Source: an uncultured Microbacteriaceae bacterium (GTDB taxonomy: Bacteria > Actinomycetota > Actinomycetes > Actinomycetales > Microbacteriaceae). From it: DNA of 5,150 nucleotides. Each line of letters begins with the position of its first letter. The stretch's first letter is position 1. Under the pieces are notes generated by a model. The model did no database searches. It was not told the origin of the DNA and saw nothing but the letters and a program-made list of their open reading frames with translations. The position numbers and the translations under genes were made by a program. The stretch covers positions 1-5,150 of the forward strand of contig CAIVOR010000212.1 of the NCBI GenBank assembly GCA_903907615.1, in the 5' to 3' direction. Shown piece by piece: positions 1 through 5,150 of this stretch.

Positions 1-717
1 CGAAATGGGCCACGACACGACGAAGGCGCGTCCCACCACGTCGCTCACCGCCGCGAAGCCGTGTCCGGGCTTGTCCACGTTGAATCGCGAATCGAGAGAG
101 TTGTAGCGATTGTCACCCATCACCCAGAGCGAATTGGCGGGAACGGTGACGTTGAAGTCCACCTCAGACGCCTTGGTGACCCCCTCGGGAAGTTTGATGT
201 ACGGCTCAACCAGTGGAGTGCCATTGACCGTCAGCTGACCCGTGGGCGTGCAACAGACGACAGTGTCGCCCGGCAGGCCGATGACGCGCTTGATGAGGTG
301 ACCATCGTTGTCGGGCGACGCGAGGCCGAACAGTGAGAGGACCCACTCCCACCCTTGCTGTGCCGGCGACTGTTCAACCGGTGCGCGACCGGGAAGCCAG
401 CCACCGGGATCTTTGAAGACGATCACGTCGCCGTGCGCGAGCGGCACGATGTCGGGAACCAGCTCGTTGACAATCACCTTGTCGGCCAGGTTCTGATTGG
501 GATTGCCAATCAGCGTGTTTTCCATGGACGCCGAGGGAATGTAGAACGAACGGATGAGAAACGTCTTGACCAGGAACGACACCACCACAGCAATCGCCAA
601 AATCACCAGGACGTCGCGGAGGAACATCACGAAAGCCATTCCCGGAGAGCGCTGGACCTTGGGCTTCTTTCCGGGTGGGGTGACAACGGCGTCGGTGGAC
701 GGTGAGTCAGTCGGCAT
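1..717 (-). CDS. lepB: Signal peptidase I (LepB), 3' end beyond the window
   Basis: Type I signal peptidase, a membrane serine protease that removes signal peptides from exported proteins on the outer face of the membrane. The 239 visible residues begin with a polar, Lys-containing cytoplasmic tail (about 1-30), then one membrane segment (about 33-52). The catalytic box PSASMENTL follows, with nucleophile Ser64; Asn replaces the Pro seen in E. coli, which I recall as common in actinomycetes. The general base is Lys143 in LIKRVIGLPGD, and GDNRYNSLDSR (201-211) is the conserved C-terminal box. Residues 105-138 are an insertion relative to the shortest family members. Only the last few residues and the stop should be missing. 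The ATG at 717 is chosen because an in-frame TGA lies 10 codons upstream with no start codon between. No strong Shine-Dalgarno is visible. It follows the rplS terminator, so it probably has its own promoter. Confidence 0.96.
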   Translation of the reverse strand, partial: MPTDSPSTDAVVTPPGKKPKVQRSPGMAFVMFLRDVLVILAIAVVVSFLVKTFLIRSFYIPSASMENTLIGNPNQNLADKVIVNELVPDIVPLAHGDVIVFKDPGGWLPGRAPVEQSPAQQGWEWVLSLFGLASPDNDGHLIKRVIGLPGDTVVCCTPTGQLTVNGTPLVEPYIKLPEGVTKASEVDFNVTVPANSLWVMGDNRYNSLDSRFNVDKPGHGFAAVSDVVGRAFVVSWPIS

Positions 718-755
718 TGACGGCCGTTCTTGTCGTGGGCGGAAAGGTCACGCTC

Positions 756-761
756 AGTCTA
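756..761 (-). promoter_or_regulatory. Possible -10 element for lepB
   Basis: The minus strand reads TAGACT, which fits the loose TANNNT form of actinobacterial -10 boxes. It lies between the rplS terminator and the lepB start and would give a 5' UTR of roughly 30 bases. I see no good -35 hexamer at the right distance, so this is only a candidate. It is supported mainly by the need for a promoter downstream of a strong terminator. Confidence 0.25.
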
Positions 762-789
762 CGAGGGAGTGGGGTGTGAGAAGCCTGAA

Positions 790-827
790 GAAAAGCCCGG
801 CAACACCTTCGTGTCGTCGGGCTTTTC
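790..827 (-). terminator. Intrinsic terminator after rplS
   Basis: A perfect 10-bp outer stem (GAAAAGCCCG with CGGGCTTTTC) encloses one mismatch and then a 6-bp inner stem (CGACAC with GTGTTG, one G-U) capped by a GAAG tetraloop. On the minus strand the stem ends in TTTTC followed by TTC, a short U-rich tail. It begins 20 bases after the rplS stop and separates rplS from lepB. Because of the A/T arms it could also act on plus-strand transcripts, but no plus-strand gene is seen here. Confidence 0.92.
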
Positions 828-847
828 ACAGTCTTGAGGAGCGCAGA

Positions 848-1195
848 CTAGTTGTCGCGCAGCTCCTTGATCTTGGCCTTCTTGCCGCGCAGCTTGCGCA
901 GGTAGTACAGCTTGGCGCGACGCACGTCACCGCGGGTCACGACCTCGATCTTGTCGATGACCGGCGAGTGAACGGGGAACGTACGCTCCACACCCACCTG
1001 GAAGCTGACCTTGCGAACGATGAACGTTTCGCGGACTCCGTGACCGTTGCGCGAGATAACAACGCCCTGGAAAACCTGGATACGAGAGCGGTTGCCCTCA
1101 ATGATGTTTACGTGAACCTTGACGGTGTCGCCAGGGCGGAAGTCGGGGATGTCGCTCCGCAGGCTGGCCTTGTCTAGGGCATCAAGAATGTGCAT
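848..1195 (-). CDS. rplS: 50S ribosomal protein bL19
   Basis: Ribosomal protein bL19, a large-subunit protein located at the interface with the 30S subunit. The 115-residue product is the usual family length and is collinear with it throughout. It has an N-terminal helix (MHILDALDKASLRSDIP), the conserved core DFRPGDTVKVHVNIIEGN, IQVFQGVVISRNG, VRETFIVRKVS, VGVERTFPVHSP, and the basic C-terminal run RRAKLYYLRKLRGKKAKIKELR that contacts rRNA. The ATG at 1195 gives the canonical N-terminus. The only ribosome-binding signal is a purine stretch (AGAGAG) about 10 bases upstream, so initiation may depend on leader structure. It follows trmD after 197 bases rather than being tightly coupled as rpsP, khpA, rimM and trmD are. 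It ends at a strong terminator. Confidence 0.98.
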   Translation of the reverse strand: MHILDALDKASLRSDIPDFRPGDTVKVHVNIIEGNRSRIQVFQGVVISRNGHGVRETFIVRKVSFQVGVERTFPVHSPVIDKIEVVTRGDVRRAKLYYLRKLRGKKAKIKELRDN

Positions 1196-1216
1196 GATTT
1201 TTCGCTCTCTGTGACC

Positions 1217-1298
1217 GCTACAGGTCGAACACGGGTTAGGGATATTTCAGGAGGCATGCCCGTATCGCGGGATTCGACTCCCCCTGTAGCAGGAGTCG
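1217..1298 (-). promoter_or_regulatory. Structured RNA leader of rplS with alternative folds (candidate)
   Basis: Reading the minus strand as RNA, the contiguous 19 bases at 1235-1217 pair in order with three upstream segments: 1264-1259 (6 bp, one G-U), 1278-1273 (GTCGAA with TTCGAC) and 1290-1284 (GCTACAG with CTGTAGC). The 5' side has two bulges (1283-1279 and 1272-1265), and the apical loop is 23 bases (1258-1236). A competing local hairpin uses CGACTCC (1298-1292) and GGAGTCG (1281-1275), which overlaps the 5' arms, so the two folds exclude each other. The element ends about 21 bases before the rplS ATG. Ribosomal protein leaders often act as autoregulatory sites; the assignment to L19 control is inferred from position. 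I do not recognise it as a known RNA family. Confidence 0.5.
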
Positions 1299-1350
1299 CG
1301 CGAGGCACAGTTCTTAAGTGTGCCAGATGGATGACGGATGGGCGAATCGT

Positions 1351-1374
1351 CGCGCAGACGTGTCGCGCTGCGCG
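1351..1374 (-). terminator. GC-rich hairpin just after trmD, possible weak terminator
   Basis: A perfect 7-bp stem CGCGCAG / CTGCGCG with a 10-base loop starts 19 bases past the trmD stop on the minus strand. There is no U-tract after it (the next bases are ACGATTCG). In GC-rich actinomycetes such hairpins sometimes end or pause transcription, but stems of this kind also arise by chance in CG-repeat sequence. If real, it would partly uncouple rplS from the rpsP-trmD operon. Confidence 0.3.
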
Positions 1375-1392
1375 CGCTCAGTCAACGGGTGC

Positions 1393-2094
1393 TCAGTCTT
1401 CGTCGGGCATGAGATCGGGCCGAATCGCGCGCGTTCGTTCGACCTGTTGCTCATGACGCCACGCGGCGATGGCCCCGTGATTACCCGAGAGCAGAATGTC
1501 CGGCACATCGAGCTCGCGCCACGTGGCGGGCTTGGTGTAACTGGGGTACTCGAGCAGGCCATCCTCGTGGCTTTCCTCCGTGAGTGAGGCGGGATTGCCC
1601 ACGACACCCGGAACAAGTCGACCAATGGCCTCAATCATGGCCATGGCAGCGACCTCGCCGCCGTTGAGCACGTAGTCGCCGAGGGAAATCGGCACGACCC
1701 GCACCCGGGTCGCAAAGTGGTCGGCCACGCGTTGGTCGATGCCCTCGTAGCGACCACACGCAAAGATCAGGTGTGACGCGGCCGAGAGTTCGCGGGCCAT
1801 CTTCTGAGTGAACGGCTGTCCGGCGGGAGTCGGCACAATGAGCACAACATCGTCGTGGTCGGTGTTGTCGCCGAGGAGAGAGTCGAGAGCCTCACCCCAC
1901 GGTTCCGGCTTCATCACCATTCCCGCGCCGCCACCGTAGGGCGTGTCATCGACCGTGTGATGCACGTCGTGCGTGAAATCGCGCAGGTTGGTCACGCCAA
2001 ATTCGAGGATGCCCTTCTCGCGAGCTTTGCCCACGAGCGACACATCGAGCACGTCAAAGAACTCGGGAAATATGGTGACGACGTCAATCCGCAT
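1393..2094 (-). CDS. trmD: tRNA (guanine37-N1)-methyltransferase TrmD
   Basis: Makes m1G37 next to the anticodon of a subset of tRNAs using S-adenosylmethionine, preventing +1 frameshifting. The 233 residues match the usual family length. MRIDVVTIFPEFF is the canonical start, followed by THDVHHTVDDTPYGGGAGMVM (41-61). The SPOUT trefoil-knot methyl-donor site is at 86-92 (IVPTPAG), 111-121 (FACGRYEGIDQ) and 136-147 (ISLGDYVLNGGE). The tRNA-binding and catalytic stretch is at 157-190, with Arg159 matching E. coli Arg154. LLSGNHGAIAAWR (201-213) lies in the C-terminal domain. The residue aligned with E. coli catalytic Asp169 is Glu174. The ATG at 2094 overlaps the rimM end by 11 bases and lacks a clear Shine-Dalgarno, suggesting translational coupling. 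A longer reading from 2175 adds a low-complexity Lys/Thr/Pro extension that merely reads through rimM. Confidence 0.97.
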   Translation of the reverse strand: MRIDVVTIFPEFFDVLDVSLVGKAREKGILEFGVTNLRDFTHDVHHTVDDTPYGGGAGMVMKPEPWGEALDSLLGDNTDHDDVVLIVPTPAGQPFTQKMARELSAASHLIFACGRYEGIDQRVADHFATRVRVVPISLGDYVLNGGEVAAMAMIEAIGRLVPGVVGNPASLTEESHEDGLLEYPSYTKPATWRELDVPDILLSGNHGAIAAWRHEQQVERTRAIRPDLMPDED

Positions 2095-2710
2095 TGTCGG
2101 CGGTTTCTTCGTTGACGCCTTCTTGGTTGGCGGTTTCTGCGGCGACGTCGTCATCGCCGGTCGAGTCGTCATCAAGGTCTTCGAACAATCCGCCCGGCGG
2201 AGTCACCGTGACCGTCTTCGCCGCGATGTCGACGGCGGGGACGATGGCCGACACGAATGGCACCATCACCTCACCCTTATCGGTGGCGACAACGAGCAGG
2301 TCTTGGGCCGGGAAGTGGTCGACCCGCGAAACGGTGCCGACGGGGGTGCCGTCGCGCATAACGGTGAGACCGACGAGCTGGTGGTCGTACCAGGCGTCAG
2401 GCTCATCGGGGCTGAGTTCGGTGTCGACGTCGATCCAGAGAATGGCGCGGGCGAGCGTTTCGGCTTGTGTGCGGTCGGTGACATCGACGAAGAAGCCCAC
2501 CGCCGTGCCGTTGTACCAGCGCATCTCGGCCAGCGTCAGGTTCTTGCCGTGCCACGGCGACTCTTCGGGAACCTGAAGAGTAAAGGTGGCTCCGGGCACA
2601 AAGCGCTTGTCCGGCTCGTCGGTGTAGAGCTCAATCTTGAGCGCACCCTTGAGGCCGTGAGCCTTGGTGAGTCGACCGACCCGCAACTGCGAGCGGTGCT
2701 CTGGCGCCAC
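2084..2710 (-). CDS. rimM: 16S rRNA processing / 30S maturation factor RimM
   Basis: Assembly factor that binds S19 and helps mature the head of the 30S subunit. The 208-residue product has the two expected domains: a RimM N-terminal beta-barrel (about 9-96: QLRVGRLTKAHGLKGALKIEL, then WYNGTAVGFFVDVTDRTQAE) and a PRC-barrel domain (about 106-176: WYDHQLVGLTV, GTVSRVDHFPAQDLLVV, MVPFVSAIVPAVD, VTPPGGLFE). After that comes an acidic tail (about 177-208) with no Lys or Arg, which makes the protein somewhat longer than E. coli RimM. The start is a GTG at 2710, one base after the khpA stop, giving VAPEHRSQLRVGR; no Shine-Dalgarno is evident, so re-initiation after khpA is likely. In-frame codons further upstream only read through khpA. 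The 3' end overlaps trmD. Confidence 0.95.
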   Translation of the reverse strand: MAPEHRSQLRVGRLTKAHGLKGALKIELYTDEPDKRFVPGATFTLQVPEESPWHGKNLTLAEMRWYNGTAVGFFVDVTDRTQAETLARAILWIDVDTELSPDEPDAWYDHQLVGLTVMRDGTPVGTVSRVDHFPAQDLLVVATDKGEVMVPFVSAIVPAVDIAAKTVTVTPPGGLFEDLDDDSTGDDDVAAETANQEGVNEETADNAD

Positions 2711-2711
2711 C

Positions 2712-2948
2712 TTAGGCGTCGGTGTCGACCACGTCGACACGAACGGAGCGACCGCCGGAAAGCGCATTAACGACCGTGCGGATTGACTTGGCCGTGCGGC
2801 CCGACCGGCCGATGACGCGACCCAGGTCTTCGGGGTGCACGTGAATCTCGAGGAGGTCGCCGCGGTTGGTCTGGCTGGATACCACGCGCACGTCGTCCGG
2901 GTGATCAACGATCGCCTTGACAACGTGCGCGAGGGCATCAGCAAGCAT
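2712..2948 (-). CDS. khpA: KH-domain RNA-binding protein KhpA
   Basis: Small RNA-binding protein of the KhpA (YlqC) family. In other Gram-positive bacteria family members work with KhpB/Jag and affect cell elongation and division, probably through RNA binding; that role here is inferred from the family. The 78 residues are the typical length and form a single KH domain: MLADALAHVVKAIVDHPDDV, then the strand EIHVHPEDLG, then the nucleic-acid-binding GXXG loop GRSG at 47-50 within VIGRSGRTAKSIRTVV, and a final strand SVRVDVVD. It sits 8 bases after rpsP and one base before rimM, the usual place for this gene in Gram-positive bacteria. The ATG at 2948 gives the canonical N-terminus; the sequence before it has no good Shine-Dalgarno, so coupling to rpsP translation is likely. 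Confidence 0.95.
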   Translation of the reverse strand: MLADALAHVVKAIVDHPDDVRVVSSQTNRGDLLEIHVHPEDLGRVIGRSGRTAKSIRTVVNALSGGRSVRVDVVDTDA

Positions 2949-2956
2949 GGTGATTA

Positions 2957-3541
2957 CTACTCTGCGGGAGCTTCTTCGGCTGCCTCAGGGGCGGCCTCTT
3001 CGGCGGGTGCCTCGGCAGCAGCTTCAGCAGCAGGAGCTTCTTCGACAACGGCGGCCTCTTCAGCGGCCTCCGCAACGATGTCCGTAGCGGCCTCAGCGGC
3101 AGCTTCGGGGGTGGCCACGTTCTCGTCGGCAGCAGTCTCGGCTACAACCTCAGCAGCAACCTCTTCGGCAACCTCAGCCTTGACGACCTTCTCCACCTTG
3201 GGGCGAAGGACGGGCTTCTTCTTGGCGTCCATCTGGAACGGAACCTTGGGCTCGGCCAGCTTGACGGTGTTCTTGGCGTCTTTGTCGCCCTTGAACTTGC
3301 CCCAGTCACCCGTGAGCTTGAGGAGCGCGGCAACCTGCTCGGTCGGCTGTGCGCCAACGCTGAGCCAGTACTGGGCGCGCTCAGACTTGACCTCGATGAC
3401 CGAGGGGTCGGCGGTGGGGACGTAGCGTCCGATTTCTTCAATCACGCGACCATCGCGCTTGGTGCGCGAGTCGGCGACAACGATGCGGTAGTGCGGCGCA
3501 CGGATCTTGCCCATGCGCTTCAAACGAATCTTTACAGACAC
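2957..3541 (-). CDS. rpsP: 30S ribosomal protein bS16 with long acidic tail
   Basis: Ribosomal protein bS16, an early-binding protein of the 30S body needed for assembly. The family core is residues 1-85 or so: SVKIRLKRMGKIRAPHYRIV, VADSRTKRDGRVIEEIGRY, YWLSVGAQPTEQVAALLKLTG. A Lys-rich linker (about 86-121) follows, then a 73-residue tail made almost only of Ala, Glu, Val, Pro, Thr and Asp, with about 20 Glu and no Lys or Arg. At 194 residues it is more than twice the E. coli protein; actinomycete bS16 proteins are commonly extended, but this is long even so. The start is GTG at 3541, preceded by AGGAG; an upstream in-frame ATG at 3655 gives an extra segment with no family similarity. It is the first gene of the rpsP-khpA-rimM-trmD operon. 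Confidence 0.97.
   Translation of the reverse strand: MSVKIRLKRMGKIRAPHYRIVVADSRTKRDGRVIEEIGRYVPTADPSVIEVKSERAQYWLSVGAQPTEQVAALLKLTGDWGKFKGDKDAKNTVKLAEPKVPFQMDAKKKPVLRPKVEKVVKAEVAEEVAAEVVAETAADENVATPEAAAEAATDIVAEAAEEAAVVEEAPAAEAAAEAPAEEAAPEAAEEAPAE
2960..3180 (-). repeat. Imperfect Ala/Glu-coding repeats in the rpsP tail
   Basis: The DNA for the bS16 tail is internally repetitive: for example the plus-strand string GCGGCCTCTTC occurs at 2991-3001 and 3051-3061, and GGAGCTTCTTCG at 2967-2978 and 3033-3044. The protein repeats EEAPA-type units. The spacing is not constant, so this is degenerate low-complexity coding sequence rather than a clean tandem array. It could vary in length by slippage or recombination. 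Confidence 0.6.
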
Positions 3542-3545
3542 AATT

Positions 3546-3550
3546 CTCCT
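3546..3550 (-). promoter_or_regulatory. Shine-Dalgarno of rpsP
   Basis: AGGAG lies four bases before the GTG at 3541 on the minus strand. It is the clearest ribosome-binding site in the operon and supports the GTG start over the upstream ATG at 3655. Confidence 0.8.
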
Positions 3551-3628
3551 GAATGCGAAAGAAGGGGTGAACTGAGAAGTCGTGGGCGTGGGGACACTGA
3601 GACGAAGTTCGGAGGGGTTTTGGTTGGC

Positions 3629-3684
3629 TTCTGATAGAGGGTCGGAAACCAGCAAAACACGTGCTCTCTATAGTGTCAGAAACC
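3629..3684 (-). promoter_or_regulatory. rpsP upstream region with direct repeat and possible hairpin
   Basis: The 165 bases between ffh and rpsP should hold the operon promoter. Two copies of a 16-base motif (3684-3669 and 3650-3635; 13 of 16 identical, both beginning GGTTTC on the minus strand) lie 34 bases apart. In the same interval, 3639-3629 (CTCTAT then CAGAA) is complementary to 3671-3666 plus 3681-3677 with a 5-base bulge, giving a possible 11-bp interrupted hairpin. A weak promoter pair, TTGGCG and CACTAT with an 18-base gap, overlaps the upstream copy. None of these is decisive; the segments are short and AT-rich enough for some matches to be chance. Confidence 0.3.
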
Positions 3685-3706
3685 GCGAGAAGACGCCAAT
3701 CGTGGG

Positions 3707-5150
3707 TTAGCGGCCGCCCAGCATTTTCTGCATGTCGGCGAGTTCTTCGGCGCTCATTTCGCCAACGCCACCGGCTTCCTTCATGGCGCCGCCGAGACCA
3801 AATCCGGCACCCGAACCACTCGATGAACGCTGCCCGAGGGCGGCGTTTTCCGCAGCTCGTTTTGCCGGGTTTCCCGACTTCGAGGTCTTCTTCTTTTGCG
3901 CCTTCGGGCGCGCGCCACCGATCGCTCCAGGGATCGGTCCCATACCGGGAACCTGGGGAACCTTGCCGTTGGCCACCGACTTCATCATCTTGGCGGCCTG
4001 TTCGAAGCGGTTAACGAGCGCGTTGACATCGGTGACCGTCATGCCCGAACCGTTAGCGATGCGCAGACGACGCGAGCCATTGAGCAGGCGGGAATTGCGA
4101 CGTTCCGCCGGGGTCATCGAGCGGATGATGGCTTCGGTGCGCGTTATCTCGCTCTCGTCGAAATTGTCGAGCTGAGCCTTCATCTGGCCCGCGCCCGGAA
4201 GCATGCCCATCATTTTCTTGATGGAGCCCATGTTCTTGAGCTGCTGCATCTGGTCGAGGAAGTCTTCGAGGGTGAACGTCTCGGTGGCGATTTTCTCGGC
4301 AACCTTGGCCGTCTCTTCGGCATCGAAGGTCTGCTGCGCCTGTTCGATGAGCGTGAGGATGTCACCCAAATCGAGGATGCGGTTGGCCATGCGATCGGGG
4401 TGGAACGGCTCGAAATCGTCGAGCGATTCACCCGTGGACGCGAACATGATGGGCCGCTCGGTGGCGGAGACCACCGAGAGTGCGGCCCCACCGCGCGCGT
4501 CACCGTCGAGCTTGGTGAGCACGACACCGGTGAAGTCGACACCCTTTTGGAAGGCCTCGGCGGTGGCCACGGCATCCTGACCGATCATGGCGTCGATGAC
4601 AAAGAGCACCTCATCGGGCGATGTGGCCTTGCGAATGTCGGCGGCTTCCTTCATCAGCTCGGCGTCGACACCAAGTCGACCGGCGGTGTCGATGATGACA
4701 ACGTCGTACATCTTGTCGGTGGCGTACTTGAGGGAATCCTTGGCGACCTTGACCGGGTTGCCCTTGCCGTTGCCGGGTTCGGGTGCGTAGATGGCGACAC
4801 CGGCGTTGCCGGCCACCACCTCGAGCTGGGTCACGGCGTTGGGACGCTGAAGGTCACACGCGACGAGCAGCGGGGTGTGCTTCTCTTTGGCGAGCCACTT
4901 GGCGAGCTTGCCGGCGAGGGTGGTCTTACCTGAACCCTGGAGGCCGGCGAGCATGATGACGGTGGGGGGCTTCTTGGCAAACTCAATGCGGCGCTGTTGC
5001 CCACCGAGAATCGTGACCAGTTCGTCGTTGACAATCTGAACGACCTGTTGCGCGGGGTTGAGGGCCTTGCTGATCTCGTCGCTCAGTGCGCGTTCGCGAA
5101 CGGCCGCCTGGAAATACTTAACGACCGTGAGCGACACATCGGCATCGAGC
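3707..5150 (-). CDS. ffh: Signal recognition particle GTPase Ffh, 5' end beyond the window
   Basis: Protein subunit of the signal recognition particle. It binds 4.5S RNA and signal sequences of nascent membrane proteins and, with FtsY, delivers them to SecYEG. The visible 480 residues open inside the N-domain (LDADVSLTVVKYFQAAVRERA), so some 45 residues and the start are missing. ALNPAQQVV closes the N-domain. The GTPase domain has P-loop GLQGSGKTT, DLQRPNA, DTAGR, TKLDGDARGG and the closing FEPFHPDRMANRILDLGD. The M-domain runs from about residue 285, with methionine-rich MGSIKKMMGMLPG and the RNA-binding SRRLRIANGSGM. After that come a Gly/Pro-rich basic stretch (RPKAQKKKTSKSG) and a variable C-terminus ending MLGGR. 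An internal GTG at 5137 is not the start because N-domain sequence continues before it. No clear terminator separates it from rpsP. Confidence 0.98.
   Translation of the reverse strand, partial: LDADVSLTVVKYFQAAVRERALSDEISKALNPAQQVVQIVNDELVTILGGQQRRIEFAKKPPTVIMLAGLQGSGKTTLAGKLAKWLAKEKHTPLLVACDLQRPNAVTQLEVVAGNAGVAIYAPEPGNGKGNPVKVAKDSLKYATDKMYDVVIIDTAGRLGVDAELMKEAADIRKATSPDEVLFVIDAMIGQDAVATAEAFQKGVDFTGVVLTKLDGDARGGAALSVVSATERPIMFASTGESLDDFEPFHPDRMANRILDLGDILTLIEQAQQTFDAEETAKVAEKIATETFTLEDFLDQMQQLKNMGSIKKMMGMLPGAGQMKAQLDNFDESEITRTEAIIRSMTPAERRNSRLLNGSRRLRIANGSGMTVTDVNALVNRFEQAAKMMKSVANGKVPQVPGMGPIPGAIGGARPKAQKKKTSKSGNPAKRAAENAALGQRSSSGSGAGFGLGGAMKEAGGVGEMSAEELADMQKMLGGR

Noticed and set aside
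1217..1291. tRNA-like element on the plus strand: 7-bp acceptor-like stem GCTACAG/CTGTAGC and a TTCGA string 75 bases long overall
   Set aside because: The T-arm lacks the invariant G53-C61 pair, position 8 is not T, and no proper D arm or anticodon arm with T33 can be drawn. The complementarity fits better as the rplS leader fold on the minus strand.
2095..2175. Extended trmD start at 2175
   Set aside because: It adds 27 Thr/Lys/Pro-rich residues that overlap rimM; the family begins at MRIDVVTIFP.
1973..2770. Plus-strand open frame (265 codons) across rimM and the start of trmD
   Set aside because: It lies opposite two clearly assigned genes and has an Arg/Asp/Val-rich composition typical of shadow frames, with no family resemblance.
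2711..2944. Extended rimM start at 2944
   Set aside because: The added 78 residues are the khpA sequence read in another frame; RimM homology begins just after the GTG at 2710.
2835..3425. Plus-strand Ala/Ser-rich open frame (196 codons), which looks like a secreted low-complexity protein
   Set aside because: It is the complement of the Ala/Glu repeats of the bS16 tail; the Ala/Ser pattern follows directly from the antisense of GCC/GAG-type codons.
3542..3655. Extended rpsP start at the ATG at 3655
   Set aside because: The extra 38 residues have no similarity to bS16, whereas GTG at 3541 has AGGAG before it and yields the canonical SVKIRLKRMG start.
3710..3717. GCGGCCGC palindrome at the end of ffh
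   Set aside because: It falls in the last codons of ffh (Gly-Gly-Arg-stop) and has no stem long enough, nor a U-tract, to be a terminator.
3896..4933. Long plus-strand open frame (345 codons) opposite ffh
   Set aside because: It is antisense to the GTPase and M domains of Ffh, whose motifs are intact. The product is a Gly/Val/Asp/His-rich sequence with no recognisable domain, as expected from GC-rich antisense frames.
5135..5137. GTG at 5137 as the ffh start
   Set aside because: The frame stays open to the window edge and encodes LDAD, normal Ffh N-domain sequence, immediately before this codon.

Overview
The window is a compact stretch of a bacterial core chromosome in which every gene lies on the minus strand. 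In order of transcription (high to low coordinates) they are ffh (5' end outside the window), rpsP, khpA, rimM, trmD, rplS and lepB (3' end outside the window). The GC-rich sequence, the small KH-domain gene between rpsP and rimM, the lepB-type signal peptidase after rplS, the Ala/Glu-rich tail on bS16 and the actinobacterial style of the Ffh, TrmD and LepB sequences point to an actinomycete. Details of TrmD and LepB suggest Microbacteriaceae or a close relative; this is an inference from remembered sequences, not a search.

Layout. 5150-3707: Ffh, the SRP GTPase, lacking only its first residues. 3706-3542: a leader of about 165 bases before rpsP, with an imperfect direct repeat and a possible hairpin. 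3541-1393: a tightly packed operon rpsP-khpA-rimM-trmD, with gaps of 8 and 1 bases and then an 11-base overlap, so translational coupling is likely. 1392-1196: a leader before rplS with a GC-rich hairpin just after trmD and, closer to rplS, a set of mutually exclusive long stems. 1195-848: rplS. 827-790: a strong intrinsic terminator. 717-1: LepB.

The genes share a theme. bS16 is a 30S assembly protein and RimM matures the 30S head. TrmD makes m1G37 on tRNAs to hold reading frame, and bL19 sits at the subunit interface. KhpA is a small RNA-binding protein. Ffh and LepB act at the start and end of protein export. I see no mobile element, CRISPR array, tRNA, rRNA or foreign-looking gene, and no new multi-gene system. 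The most interesting item is non-coding: the rplS leader can fold in at least two incompatible ways and may be an undescribed L19 autoregulatory RNA. Secondary points are a Glu at the expected catalytic Asp of TrmD and the unusually long, lysine- and arginine-free acidic tail on bS16.
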